A stretch of DNA of 64,000 nucleotides from Microbacterium oleivorans (lineage in GTDB: Bacteria; Actinomycetota; Actinomycetes; Actinomycetales; Microbacteriaceae): the NCBI RefSeq assembly GCF_023715745.1, contig NZ_JAMBOV010000006.1:62001-126000 (forward strand), written 5' to 3'. Under the pieces are notes generated by a model. It was not told where the DNA came from. It was given only the letters and a program-made list of their open reading frames with translations, and made no database searches. The translations under genes were made by a program, and so were the position numbers. Of the stretch, positions 9,276 to 19,294 are shown piece by piece. Numbering within the stretch: position 1 is the stretch's first letter; each line of letters opens with the position of its first letter.

Positions 9276-9281
9276 ACCCTA
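9276..9281 (-). promoter_or_regulatory. -10 element of a probable leaderless promoter (CE7 esterase)
   Basis: TAGGGT on the minus strand, 6 bases before the GTG start. Transcription from 6-7 bases downstream would begin at the start codon. Confidence 0.5.
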
Positions 9282-9324
9282 GCGGTCCTCGGCCCGACGC
9301 CGCAGGGTGGTGGTCAGCCCCGCA

Positions 9325-9344
9325 GAGATATCTCGACATCGAGA
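9325..9344. promoter_or_regulatory. Overlapping palindromes upstream of icd, operator candidate
   Basis: GAGATATCTC (9325-9334) is a perfect palindrome and overlaps the inverted repeat TCTCGA-CA-TCGAGA (9331-9344). They lie about 20 bases upstream of the -10-like TACGCT at 9363-9368, covering the -35 region, a repressor-like position. The binding protein is unknown. Confidence 0.5.
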
Positions 9345-9370
9345 GAAACGGAGGTGGTGCGATACGCTGA

Positions 9371-11623
<2,253 letters not shown>

Positions 11624-11633
11624 TCCGCGCAGA

Positions 11634-11670
11634 CGGATGCCCCGGCCGCATGAGCGGGCCGGGGCATCCG
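11634..11670. terminator. Bidirectional terminator between icd and the acetyltransferase
   Basis: Perfect 14-bp stem, CGGATGCCCCGGCC with GGCCGGGGCATCCG, around a 9-base loop. It begins 11 bases after the icd stop and serves the convergent gene as well. Confidence 0.75.
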
Positions 11671-11686
11671 TGCGTTCGGGGGAGCG

Positions 11687-12139
11687 TCAGACCCGGATCT
11701 GTGCGACGACCTCGCCGTACTCGGTCTCGTCGACGGGAGTGAATCCGACGCGGCGGAAGAATGCGTCCGGGCCGCCCTCGCCGGCCTCGTAGATGACGTT
11801 GACGTGGTCGAACCCTCGCGCGCGTGCCTCGGTCGTGAGCTGTTCGACGGCGTAGCGTCCGACACCGCGACCCTGATCGTCGGCATCCACGTTGATCCGC
11901 CACAGCACCGAGCGGAAGTGCTCATGCGGGGCGTCGGCGTCGAAGCCGGCGCTGACGAAGCCGACCACCTCGTCACCGTCGAGGATCACCCGCTGCCACG
12001 AGGTGGCAGGGTCGACGACGGTCGCGGCGATCGCATAGCTCTCGGGGGCGATGAAGCGTTCTTGGCCCGGCTTGAGCGAGAGGGTGTTCACGGCGACGAT
12101 CGTCGACGCCGACAGTTCTTCCACGCGGAGGTCAGCCAT
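11687..12139 (-). CDS. GNAT-family N-acetyltransferase
   Basis: 150 residues. The acetyl-CoA pyrophosphate-binding motif is [15 protein letters not shown], preceded by a beta strand ([10 protein letters not shown]), and the C-terminal half has [20 protein letters not shown], a typical GNAT strand-helix ending. The substrate cannot be told from sequence. ATG 12139 is preferred to the upstream GTG at 12145 because TAGCCT ends exactly 6 bases before it, the leaderless spacing seen repeatedly in this window, and no ribosome site is present. Confidence 0.85.
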   Translation of the reverse strand: MADLRVEELSASTIVAVNTLSLKPGQERFIAPESYAIAATVVDPATSWQRVILDGDEVVGFVSAGFDADAPHEHFRSVLWRINVDADDQGRGVGRYAVEQLTTEARARGFDHVNVIYEAGEGGPDAFFRRVGFTPVDETEYGEVVAQIRV

Positions 12140-12145
12140 GAGCAC

Positions 12146-12151
12146 AGGCTA
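12146..12151 (-). promoter_or_regulatory. -10 element of a probable leaderless promoter (GNAT gene)
   Basis: TAGCCT on the minus strand, 6 bases before ATG 12139. Confidence 0.5.
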
Positions 12152-12206
12152 ACGGTGATCCGTGCCCGTCGCACTTGGACGACGGATGCCGAGCGTCAGA
12201 TGACGT

Positions 12207-13631
12207 TCAGGAGTGGATCCAGACGTCGCCGCCGTTCGGCATCCAGTCGTACAGCTGCTTGGCGAGGGCGGGCGGCATGTTCACGCAGCCGGCGCTCATC
12301 TGGTTGCCGAAGTTGTTGTGCCAGTAGGCGCCGTGGAAGGCTTGGTTGCCGTTGAAGTACATCACCCACGGGACGTCGGGCTGCGTGTACTTCGTCCCGG
12401 TGTCGCGCGAGGTTCCGGTCATGTCCTGCAGCGGCGTGCGCCACCCGATGGAGTACCGACCGGTGAAGGTCACAGCGCCGTCGCGACCGCTCGAGATGAG
12501 CCAGGTGTCGACGACCTTGCCGTTCTCCTTGAGATACAGCCGCTGCTCGCTGAGGTCGACCTCCGCCAGGCGCACCGTGCTGACCGTCTCGCGCGGTGTC
12601 ACGTCGACCGGGAGGGCGTACGACGCGTCGCCCGTGGCGAGCTGATCGGCGAAGTCGCGCGCGACACCGGAGGTGTCGCCGAGGACGCGGCCGTCCTGCC
12701 CCTCGACGATCGTCTTCAGGACCTCGCCGGCCTCGCTCGTCAGGACCTCGGCCGTCGCCGGATCCTGGTTGACGACCTCCGGCAGCTTGTCGACGGCGAG
12801 CTGGATCGCTGCCGCGTCCGCGGTCATCGTGAAGGCACCGGAGGCGTCCGGCTGGACGGTCATCCAGGACGCCAGCTCGGATGCGGGGATCGGGACGGCG
12901 CGGTCGTCACCGGCGTAGAAACCGGCCTCGGCGATCATCCCGTTCAGGCTCTCGACTGCCGCCTCCGCGGCAGCGGTCGTGACGGTGGCCGGCACCGCTT
13001 CCGGCGTCGCCGGCACGGTCACCGTCGATTCGCCGGCGACGAGGGCCGACGCGAGGGCGGAGCTGACGGCGTCGAGCGAGATGCCCGAGCCGTCGACGGC
13101 CGGGGTGCTCACGTAGGCGCCGTCCTGGAACGTCACGGTCGCGGGGGTCGGGTCGACGTACGCCTCGGGCAGGGCGGCGCGCAGCGTCGTCGCGGCGCGC
13201 TCGGTGTTCAGACCGACCGTCGGTTCGCCGTATTCGGCGAACCAGGAGGTCACGTTCCACAGGGGGCTGCCCGCGAAGGCTTCGTCAGCCAGAGCGGATG
13301 CGTCGACGGAGGCGCCCAGGTCAGCGGCGGACACCGTGGGCCCGCCCTCGCCGAGACTGACCTGGATGGAGGAGAGGCGCGAGGAGATCGAATCCGCGGC
13401 CATGCCGGTGGTCTGGCCTCCGACGGGCACACCGGCGGCGGTCGTCCCCGGCGCGATCAGGATGAGCGAGCACACCGTCGTGGCCGTCACGACCGCCGCG
13501 ACGGGCAGCCCGATCTTCAGCCAGAGGCGGCGGGGACGTGGTGCCGGCTCGGCCGGTGCCCAGCGGATGTCGAGGTGCTCGCCCGAAGCGGGCGCGTCGC
13601 CGGCGTCCTGGCGTGTGATGATCTCCGACAT
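12207..13631 (-). CDS. L,D-transpeptidase with peptidoglycan-binding-like domain, membrane anchored
   Basis: 474 residues. A short cytosolic N-terminus is followed by one membrane segment at about 37-60 (KIGLPVAAVVTATTVCSLIL). Two alpha/beta modules of the PG_binding_4 style are rich in Ala, Val and Asp. The C-terminal YkuD domain begins around VRLAEVDLSEQRLYL. The catalytic region has HGAYWHNNFGNQ and SAGCVNM, the Cys being the nucleophile (SAGC rather than the usual SHGC). These enzymes make 3-3 cross-links in peptidoglycan or attach proteins to it, outside the membrane. The gene appears to be transcribed alone. Confidence 0.93.
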   Translation of the reverse strand: MSEIITRQDAGDAPASGEHLDIRWAPAEPAPRPRRLWLKIGLPVAAVVTATTVCSLILIAPGTTAAGVPVGGQTTGMAADSISSRLSSIQVSLGEGGPTVSAADLGASVDASALADEAFAGSPLWNVTSWFAEYGEPTVGLNTERAATTLRAALPEAYVDPTPATVTFQDGAYVSTPAVDGSGISLDAVSSALASALVAGESTVTVPATPEAVPATVTTAAAEAAVESLNGMIAEAGFYAGDDRAVPIPASELASWMTVQPDASGAFTMTADAAAIQLAVDKLPEVVNQDPATAEVLTSEAGEVLKTIVEGQDGRVLGDTSGVARDFADQLATGDASYALPVDVTPRETVSTVRLAEVDLSEQRLYLKENGKVVDTWLISSGRDGAVTFTGRYSIGWRTPLQDMTGTSRDTGTKYTQPDVPWVMYFNGNQAFHGAYWHNNFGNQMSAGCVNMPPALAKQLYDWMPNGGDVWIHS

Positions 13632-13741
13632 CGGTCTCCCCCGAGCTGCGGCCCGGCGTTCCGGACGCCACGGGGATGCGGGGTCTCGTCGTCAGGCGAA
13701 TGTCGCTCAGGAAATGGTACGTGACGAGGGCGTATCGCCGG

Positions 13742-14173
13742 TCATCCGCTGCACAGATCGTGATACTCGGCGACGCCCGTCCGGATGCGGTCGGTGGCGT
13801 CGGTTAGACCCGTGGCGCCCGAGATGTCTCCCTCTGCGGCCGCCGCCGTCGCGTCGGCGAGGACGTCGAAACCAGCCCTCAGGTCGGCGGCGACCGCCTC
13901 GACGCGGGCGTTGTCGAGCGTGGCGGCGACCTCCTCGAGGTGGTCCCGCACGTCAGCGGTCGCTGCCGCGGTGATGGACGGATCAGCGGCATCCGCCTCC
14001 GCGAAGGCCGCCATCGCCGCGTCGACCGCATCGGCGAGGACCGCGCACGCGGCGGTCACAGTCTGCCCGTCGGCGACCTCATCGGGCTGCGCGGAACACG
14101 CGACGCCGAGCGCGGCGATGACCCCGGCGAGGCCCAGGGACACGGTCACGCGGAGACGGCGGGATGCGGGCAC
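13742..14173 (-). CDS. Small predicted lipoprotein, alpha-helical
   Basis: 143 residues from GTG 14173, chosen because GAGGAGG lies 6-7 bases upstream. The signal peptide has Arg-Arg-Leu-Arg, a hydrophobic core (VSLGLAGVIAALG) and a lipobox ending VAC, so the mature protein should be lipid-anchored at Cys. The remainder is Ala/Asp-rich and helical (AAMAAFAEADAAD, VRDHLEEVAATLDNARV), with a C-terminal Cys in HDLCSG. No function is recognised. It lies behind the L,D-transpeptidase in the same direction but has its own ribosome site, and a shared envelope role is only a guess. Confidence 0.75.
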   Translation of the reverse strand: MPASRRLRVTVSLGLAGVIAALGVACSAQPDEVADGQTVTAACAVLADAVDAAMAAFAEADAADPSITAAATADVRDHLEEVAATLDNARVEAVAADLRAGFDVLADATAAAAEGDISGATGLTDATDRIRTGVAEYHDLCSG

Positions 14174-14277
14174 GGCGGACCTCCTCGGGGCTCGGTACCG
14201 TTCGAGACTGCCACGCTCGTCCTGAGGAACGTTGGAGAGGGTCTGTCCGCCGGATGACACCACCGGGGCCCCACCCG

Positions 14278-14283
14278 TATGGT
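14278..14283 (+). promoter_or_regulatory. -10 element of a probable leaderless promoter
   Basis: TATGGT, 6 bases before ATG 14290. Confidence 0.5.
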
Positions 14284-14289
14284 GTGGCC

Positions 14290-14913
14290 ATGCAGCGCAC
14301 AACGGTGTGGTCGTGGCTCATCGGCGGTCTCCTCCTCGTGACCCACAGCGTCCTCGCGGTCCTGGCGGCGCTCGCCGTGAGCGCAGGGGACCCGGTGTCG
14401 GTGCTGATCGAGCTCCTGGCCGCCCTCCTGGTGGCGGCGACCTGCGCGGTCTACGCGTTCGGGCTGCGGCCGGAGGAGAGCGTCGTGGCACGTCGGCCCG
14501 CCGGTGTGGCGGTCCTCCTGGTCCTGGCCGCCTTCGTGGTCGCGCACGCCGTGTGGTGGGCCGGTCCCACCGGTTACGCGGCCGGTGCCGGCGCCGGGCC
14601 CACTGCGGCGCTCGGCGACGTCGTGAGCTTCGTCCTGGCGATCGGGGGCGCCGTCGCGATCCAGCGGGTCGGCGTCATCCCTCGGCCGTGGAGCCGGATC
14701 CCCCTCGCCGCGCTCGTGCTCGGACTCCTGCTCGCGGTGATGTTCGCCGTCGTCCCGGTCGTCGCGCCCGGTTCGGGCGGTCCGGTCGGAGTCCTGCCCG
14801 CGACCATTCCCGGCGTCGTGGGGATCGTCTCCATGGTGCTCGCGGTGACGACGCGACCGGCGTCGCCCCGGATCACGACGGCGCCGGCGGGGGCCGCCGT
14901 CCGTCAGGGCTGA
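14290..14913 (+). CDS. Integral membrane protein of unknown function
   Basis: 207 residues with about six hydrophobic segments: WLIGGLLLVTHSVLAVLAA, VLIELLAALLVAATCAVYA, VAVLLVLAAFVVAHAVWW, then ALGDVVSFVLAIGGAV, LAALVLGLLLAVMFAVVPV and TIPGVVGIVSMVLAV. It has no catalytic motif. The start is set at ATG 14290, which follows TATGGT by 6 bases; the longer upstream frame would cover the oppositely oriented lipoprotein gene. Its 3' end overlaps the convergent oxidase gene by 10 bases, so there is no room for a terminator. Confidence 0.75.
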   Translation: MQRTTVWSWLIGGLLLVTHSVLAVLAALAVSAGDPVSVLIELLAALLVAATCAVYAFGLRPEESVVARRPAGVAVLLVLAAFVVAHAVWWAGPTGYAAGAGAGPTAALGDVVSFVLAIGGAVAIQRVGVIPRPWSRIPLAALVLGLLLAVMFAVVPVVAPGSGGPVGVLPATIPGVVGIVSMVLAVTTRPASPRITTAPAGAAVRQG

Positions 14914-16271
14914 GCCGCGAACACCTTCCCCGGGTTGAGGATGCCGGCCGGGTCGAACACGCCCTTGATACCGCGCTGCAGCGACCACTGATCGGGGCCG
15001 AGCTCGTCGGCCAGCCAGCGGCTCTTGAGCACACCGATGCCGTGCTCGCCGGTGAGCGTTCCGCCGAGGGCGATCGCCGCCCGGAAGAGCGCATCGGCGG
15101 CGCGCCACACGCGGTCGGGGACCTCGTCGCCGTCGAAGATGAAATTGGGGTGCAGGTTGCCGTCGCCGGCATGGCAGACGGTGGGGATCGTCAGCCCGAA
15201 CTCCGCCTCGATGCGCGCGATCTCGTCGAACATCGCAGGAAGAGCGCTGCGAGGGACCGAGACATCCTCGATGAGCGCGGTGCCCAGGCTCTCCATCGCC
15301 GGATGCATCGCCCGCCGCACCGCCCACAGCTGCGCGGCCTCGGCGTCGTCGGCGGCCAGCCGCACGGACCCGCCCGCCGCCGTCAGGATCTCGGCGACAT
15401 CGGCCTGCTCCGCGGCGGCGGCGACTCCATCGGTCTGCACGGTGAGCTGGGTCGCGCCCGGTGTGGGGCTCGGCAGTCCGAGCAGTGCGTGCGCGGCCGC
15501 CAGGCTCACGGCATCCATGAGCTCCATGATCGACGGCTGCACCCCCGCGGCGGTGACCGCGGCAGCCCCGGCGGCGGCTGCGCGAACGTCGGCGAACTGC
15601 GCCGTGAGCGTCCGCGTCGACCCCGGCACCAGGCGCCGGAGCTTGAGGGTCGCGCCGACCACGACGCCGAGCGTCCCCTCCGAGCCGATCATGAGGGCGG
15701 TCAGGTCGTAGCCGGTCACGCCCTTGACGCTGCGGTGGCCGGTGCTGATCAGTCGTCCGTCGGCGAGGACGACGTCGAGGGCGAGCACGGCGTCCCGGAC
15801 GACGCCGTACTTCGCGCACAGGAGACCGCCCGCACCGGTGGCGATGTTGCCGCCGACGGTGGAGATCTCCCGGCTGGCGGGGTCGGGCGCCCACCACAGT
15901 CCATGCGGGGCGAGCGCGCGGCCGAGGTCCGCGTTGAGGATGCCGGGCTCGACGACCGCGAGCAGGTCGTCGGGGCGCACCTCGAGGATCCGGTCCATGC
16001 CGCGCACCGAGAGCGAGATCTCACCCGTGCCGGTGTTCGCCCCGCCGGCGAGGCCGGTGCCGGCGCCGCGGGTGACGACGGGGGTGCCGGTGGCGGACGC
16101 GATCCGCATGGTGGTCTGCACATCCGCGACGGATGCCGCCTGCACGAGGGCGAGCGGTCGCCCCGCAGCGCGGTGTCCCGATTTGTCGGCACGGACCGCT
16201 TCGAGGGCGGCCGCGTCCGTGTCGACGCGCTCGCCGAGCGCATCGCGGAGCTGAGCGACGACGTCGCTCAC
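14904..16271 (-). CDS. FAD-linked oxidase, GlcD / D-lactate dehydrogenase type
   Basis: 455 residues. The N-terminal PCMH-type FAD-binding domain shows RPLALVQAASVADVQTTMRIA, TRGAGTGLAGGANTG and REISTVGGNIATGAGG. The C-terminal FAD-oxidase domain has VCHAGDGNLHPNFIFDG and GGTLTGEHGIGVLK, matching the GlcD group. These flavoenzymes oxidise 2-hydroxy acids such as glycolate or D-lactate. The exact substrate is not shown. GTG 16271 overlaps the stop of the upstream DUF2568 gene (GTGA); the long upstream extension of the frame is spurious. The stop overlaps the convergent membrane protein gene. Confidence 0.92.
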   Translation of the reverse strand: MSDVVAQLRDALGERVDTDAAALEAVRADKSGHRAAGRPLALVQAASVADVQTTMRIASATGTPVVTRGAGTGLAGGANTGTGEISLSVRGMDRILEVRPDDLLAVVEPGILNADLGRALAPHGLWWAPDPASREISTVGGNIATGAGGLLCAKYGVVRDAVLALDVVLADGRLISTGHRSVKGVTGYDLTALMIGSEGTLGVVVGATLKLRRLVPGSTRTLTAQFADVRAAAAGAAAVTAAGVQPSIMELMDAVSLAAAHALLGLPSPTPGATQLTVQTDGVAAAAEQADVAEILTAAGGSVRLAADDAEAAQLWAVRRAMHPAMESLGTALIEDVSVPRSALPAMFDEIARIEAEFGLTIPTVCHAGDGNLHPNFIFDGDEVPDRVWRAADALFRAAIALGGTLTGEHGIGVLKSRWLADELGPDQWSLQRGIKGVFDPAGILNPGKVFAAQP

Positions 16272-16666
16272 GACAGGCGTCGGCGACCCGCCAGCACGCC
16301 GACCACGACGGCGACGACCGCGAAGCCGAGGCCGATCCACGTCTGTCCGGCGCTCCACCAGGCGATCGTCGCGGAGAGGTAGATGAGCAGTTCCACGAGT
16401 CCGCGCACGAAGGGGTGGACCCGGACGACCGCGCGAGGCGACGCGAACAGGCCCCAGACCACGAGTGTGGCGAGGGGCGTCGCGATGCCGAGGATGACGT
16501 TCCACGGAGCGTCCCACGCCGTGAATCCCCAGATCGCGAGCGTCACGACGGCGAACATCGCGCAGAGGAAGCTGAGCAGGTCGAGCGCCGACAGCCGCAC
16601 CGGGGCGGTCTCGGCGGTGGCGGGCTCCGCGGGTCGTTCGGGACGGACGTGGGGGAGCTCGGACAT
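16268..16666 (-). CDS. DUF2568 (YrdB-like) four-helix membrane protein
   Basis: 132 residues. A Pro-rich cytosolic N-terminus of about 25 residues is followed by four membrane segments: LDLLSFLCAMFAVVTLAIWG, NVILGIATPLATLVVWGLF, FVRGLVELLIYLSATIAWW and IGLGFAVVAVVVGVLAG. Pattern and size fit DUF2568. The role is unknown. ATG 16666 follows TAGGAT by 6 bases, again the leaderless layout. It is coupled to the downstream FAD oxidase gene by a 4-base overlap. Confidence 0.8.
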   Translation of the reverse strand: MSELPHVRPERPAEPATAETAPVRLSALDLLSFLCAMFAVVTLAIWGFTAWDAPWNVILGIATPLATLVVWGLFASPRAVVRVHPFVRGLVELLIYLSATIAWWSAGQTWIGLGFAVVAVVVGVLAGRRRLS

Positions 16667-16672
16667 GCCTCG

Positions 16673-16678
16673 ATCCTA
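16673..16678 (-). promoter_or_regulatory. -10 element of a probable leaderless promoter (DUF2568 gene)
   Basis: TAGGAT on the minus strand, 6 bases before ATG 16666. Confidence 0.5.
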
Positions 16679-16753
16679 CGCGGGACGGGAAGTGTAACGA
16701 GTTTGTTAAGAGTGCTCGCAAACGCAGAGGAACGCTTGTGCCGCTCGTATTCG

Positions 16754-16770
16754 TAAGGTCTACTAACAAA
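16754..16770. promoter_or_regulatory. Putative ROK-regulator operator at its own promoter
   Basis: TAAGGTCTACTAACAAA ends one base before the ROK start codon. A near-identical 17-mer lies upstream of the hexosaminidase gene at 24871. A further TTTGTTA half-site sits at 16702-16708. The location over or beside the -10 suggests autorepression released by an amino-sugar ligand. Confidence 0.6.
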
Positions 16771-16771
16771 C

Positions 16772-17908
16772 ATGTCGACCCCGACGAGACCCGCTCCCGC
16801 GACCCGCAGCCGCCGCACCGCGGGCAAGATCCTCCCCGAGCACGCCCGTGCTCACAACCGGGCGCTCGTGCTGCAGTCCCTGTTCTCGCAGGGGGCCATG
16901 AGTCGTGCTGATCTCGCCCGCGAGACAGGGCTCACCCGTGTCACCATCTCCGACCTCGTCGGCGGTCTCATCGACGACGGCTACGTGGTGGAGCAGGGGG
17001 TGCGCGAAGCCTCTGGACCCGGCAAGCCCGCGATCCTCGTCGACATCGACCGCGGCGGTCACCGCATCGCCGGACTCGACCTCTCGGGGAGCGAGAGCTT
17101 CGTCGGCGCCGTCCTCACCCTTGACGGTGAGATCGTCGCGCGCCACAGCGTCGCCGTGCCCACCGATCGTCGCTACGTCTTCGACGCGATCGCGGAGCTC
17201 GCGCGAGCCGTCATCGCCGACGCGCACGCGCCGGTCCTCGGCCTCGGCGTCGGAACCCCCGGGGTCGTGGACGATCGGGGCGTCGTCCTCGCGGCGCCCG
17301 GATTCGGGTGGACCGAGGTCGATCTGGCCGGGCGTCTCGAGGCCGAGCTCGACCTCCCCGTGCTCGTCGCGAACGACGCGAACGCGGCCGTCCTCGCTGA
17401 GCACACCTTCGGGGGCGCCGGCGATGACGTCATCCTCATCCGTGTCGGTCGAGGTGTCGGTGCGGGACTGCTCACCGGCGGCGAGCCCCTCGCCGGCGCT
17501 CGCTTCGCCGCGGGTGAGATCGGCCACGTCACCGTCGGGACCGACGGTGGTCCCGCCTGCGCCTGCGGGAAGATCGGATGCCTCGAAGCGTGGCTCGCCG
17601 TCCCCGCCCTGACCGAGCGCCTCGCCGCCGCCGACGACCCGCAGGGCGTGCTCCGCGACGCCGGCGAGCGTCTCGGCATCGCCCTCGCGCCCATCGTCGG
17701 CGCCCTCGACCTGTCGGAGATCACCCTCTCCGGCCCCGCCGACCTGCTCGGTGGCACCCTCGCCGAGGCTGCCGCCGAGACGGTACGCACCCGGACCCTC
17801 GCCACGTTCCACGACGGGCTCCAGGTGCGCATGTCGGCCCACAGCGAGGACATCGTCCTCCGCGGTGCGGCCGTCATGGTCCTGTCCGGCCGCCTCGGCG
17901 TGTCCTGA
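16772..17908 (+). CDS. ROK-family transcriptional repressor (NagC/XylR type)
   Basis: 378 residues. The N-terminal winged helix-turn-helix (SRADLARETGLTRVTISDLV) is followed by a ROK kinase-like sugar-binding domain with PAILVDIDRGGHRIAGLDLS, the LGVGTPGVVDD region, VANDANAAVLAEHTFG and the zinc motif CACGKIGCLEAW. It probably represses the adjoining amino-sugar genes until it binds a sugar or sugar phosphate. The ATG at 16772 abuts the shared operator and has no room for a ribosome site; TACTAA ends 5 bases upstream, so the mRNA is likely leaderless. It leads the transporter genes in the same direction. Confidence 0.9.
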   Translation: MSTPTRPAPATRSRRTAGKILPEHARAHNRALVLQSLFSQGAMSRADLARETGLTRVTISDLVGGLIDDGYVVEQGVREASGPGKPAILVDIDRGGHRIAGLDLSGSESFVGAVLTLDGEIVARHSVAVPTDRRYVFDAIAELARAVIADAHAPVLGLGVGTPGVVDDRGVVLAAPGFGWTEVDLAGRLEAELDLPVLVANDANAAVLAEHTFGGAGDDVILIRVGRGVGAGLLTGGEPLAGARFAAGEIGHVTVGTDGGPACACGKIGCLEAWLAVPALTERLAAADDPQGVLRDAGERLGIALAPIVGALDLSEITLSGPADLLGGTLAEAAAETVRTRTLATFHDGLQVRMSAHSEDIVLRGAAVMVLSGRLGVS

Positions 17909-17976
17909 CCCCGCACCACCCGCCCTCCGCGGCGACCCGCCCGGGCCGCCGCATCCCACACAGTGAAGGAACCGCT

Positions 17977-19239
17977 ATGAAGAAGACCCTCGGGGCACTG
18001 TCGCTCCTCGGCGCGTCAGCCCTCGTCCTGTCCGGCTGCGCCGGATCCGCCACACCTGCCGCCGGCAGCGCCGAGACCGGTGACCTGACCGTCTGGCTCG
18101 TCGGCACCGACACGCCCCAGGACGCCCGCGACTACCTCAAGAAGACCTTCGAGGAGCAGAACGACGGGTGGACCCTCACGATCGAGGAGAAGACCTGGGC
18201 CGACACCGCCGAGGGGTATGTCGCGGCCCTGTCGTCCAACGACGCGCCCGACATCGTCGAGGTCGGCAACACGCAGGCGCCCGGCTTCATCTCGCAGGGC
18301 CTGTTCGCCGACCTCTCCGGCATCCAGGACGACCTCGGCGGCGACGACATGCTGCAGAGCTTCGTCGACCTCGGCTCGGAGGACGGCACGCTCTACGCGG
18401 CGCCCTACTACGCCGGGTCGCGCGTCGTGTTCTACTCGCCGTCGACCTACTCGGGCGAGGTCCCCGCCACCCTCGAGGACTACGTCAAGGACGGTGTCGC
18501 GGCCACCACCGCCACGAAGTCCGGCATCTACGCGCCGGGCAAGGACTGGTACAACGCACTGCCCTATGTCTGGGCGAACGGTGGCGAGATCGCCACGCTC
18601 GAGGGCGACAAGTGGGTCGGCGGCTTCTCCAGCGAGGGCGGCGTTGCCGGTCTGACGATGCTGCAGGACGTCTACGAGAACGCGACGATCGCTCCCGCCG
18701 ACGCCGACGAGGCCGACCCTCAGGTCCCCTTCTGCGCCGACGAGGTCGGGTTCCTCTCCGCTCCGGCGTGGGTGAAGTGGTCGATTCTCGCACCGGCAGA
18801 CGCCGAAGCACCCGGATGCCCGGACGGTGCCGGCAAGGACCTCGCCGCCTTCGCGCTGCCCGGCATGACCGCTGGTGAGGTCGCGCCCGTGTTCGCCGGT
18901 GGGTCGAACGTGGCGATCGCCGCGAAGTCGGACGCGCAGGAGAAGGCGCAGGCGGCGCTCGAGATCATCCTCTCCGAGGGCTACCAGAAGATCCTCGCCG
19001 AGAACGGGCTCATCCCGGCGCGCACAGCGTTCGCGCAGTACCTGCCCGACGATGAGATCACCGCCGAGGCGGCGAAGGCCGCAGCATCCTCCAAGGCGGT
19101 TCCGGCCAGCCCGAAGTGGGCCGAGGTCGAGTCCGCCGGCATCATCAAGGACGCGCTCGTGAAGATCGCCCAGGGTGGCGACGTCACGCAGATCGCGACC
19201 GAGCTCGACGGCCAGATCGAGTCGATCCTCAACTCCTGA
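17977..19239 (+). CDS. Sugar ABC transporter substrate-binding lipoprotein
   Basis: 420 residues. The signal peptide MKKTLGALSLLGASALVLSG ends at a lipobox Cys (SGCAGS), so the protein is lipid-anchored outside the membrane. The mature part is a bacterial SBP type 1 protein (DLTVWLVGTDTPQDARDYL, APYYAGSRVVFYSPSTY, AVFWA-like hinge regions). It feeds the two MalF/MalG-like permeases that follow. Context with a ROK kinase, NagA and hexosaminidase points to chitooligosaccharides or N,N'-diacetylchitobiose as ligand. The ATG has GTGAAGGA 6 bases upstream; the longer upstream frame is a shadow of the ROK gene. No ATPase gene is nearby, so a shared MsiK-type ATPase is expected elsewhere. Confidence 0.9.
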   Translation: MKKTLGALSLLGASALVLSGCAGSATPAAGSAETGDLTVWLVGTDTPQDARDYLKKTFEEQNDGWTLTIEEKTWADTAEGYVAALSSNDAPDIVEVGNTQAPGFISQGLFADLSGIQDDLGGDDMLQSFVDLGSEDGTLYAAPYYAGSRVVFYSPSTYSGEVPATLEDYVKDGVAATTATKSGIYAPGKDWYNALPYVWANGGEIATLEGDKWVGGFSSEGGVAGLTMLQDVYENATIAPADADEADPQVPFCADEVGFLSAPAWVKWSILAPADAEAPGCPDGAGKDLAAFALPGMTAGEVAPVFAGGSNVAIAAKSDAQEKAQAALEIILSEGYQKILAENGLIPARTAFAQYLPDDEITAEAAKAAASSKAVPASPKWAEVESAGIIKDALVKIAQGGDVTQIATELDGQIESILNS

Positions 19240-19245
19240 CCCTCA

Positions 19246-19275
19246 GGCGCAGGGGGCGGCGACGCCCCCTGCGCC
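19246..19275 (+). promoter_or_regulatory. Stable hairpin between binding-protein and permease genes
   Basis: Perfect 13-bp stem GGCGCAGGGGGCG / CGCCCCCTGCGCC with a GCGA tetraloop, 6 bases after the binding-protein stop. This position usually protects the upstream mRNA and partly terminates transcription, so the binding protein is made in excess over the permeases. Confidence 0.7.
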
Positions 19276-19294
19276 CCGTCTTCGGAGGATGCCG

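Noticed and set aside
14146..15897. A 583-codon minus-strand frame overlapping the FAD oxidase and the membrane protein
   Set aside because: Out of frame with the recognisable GlcD-like protein and almost entirely Arg/Gly/Pro; shadow frame.
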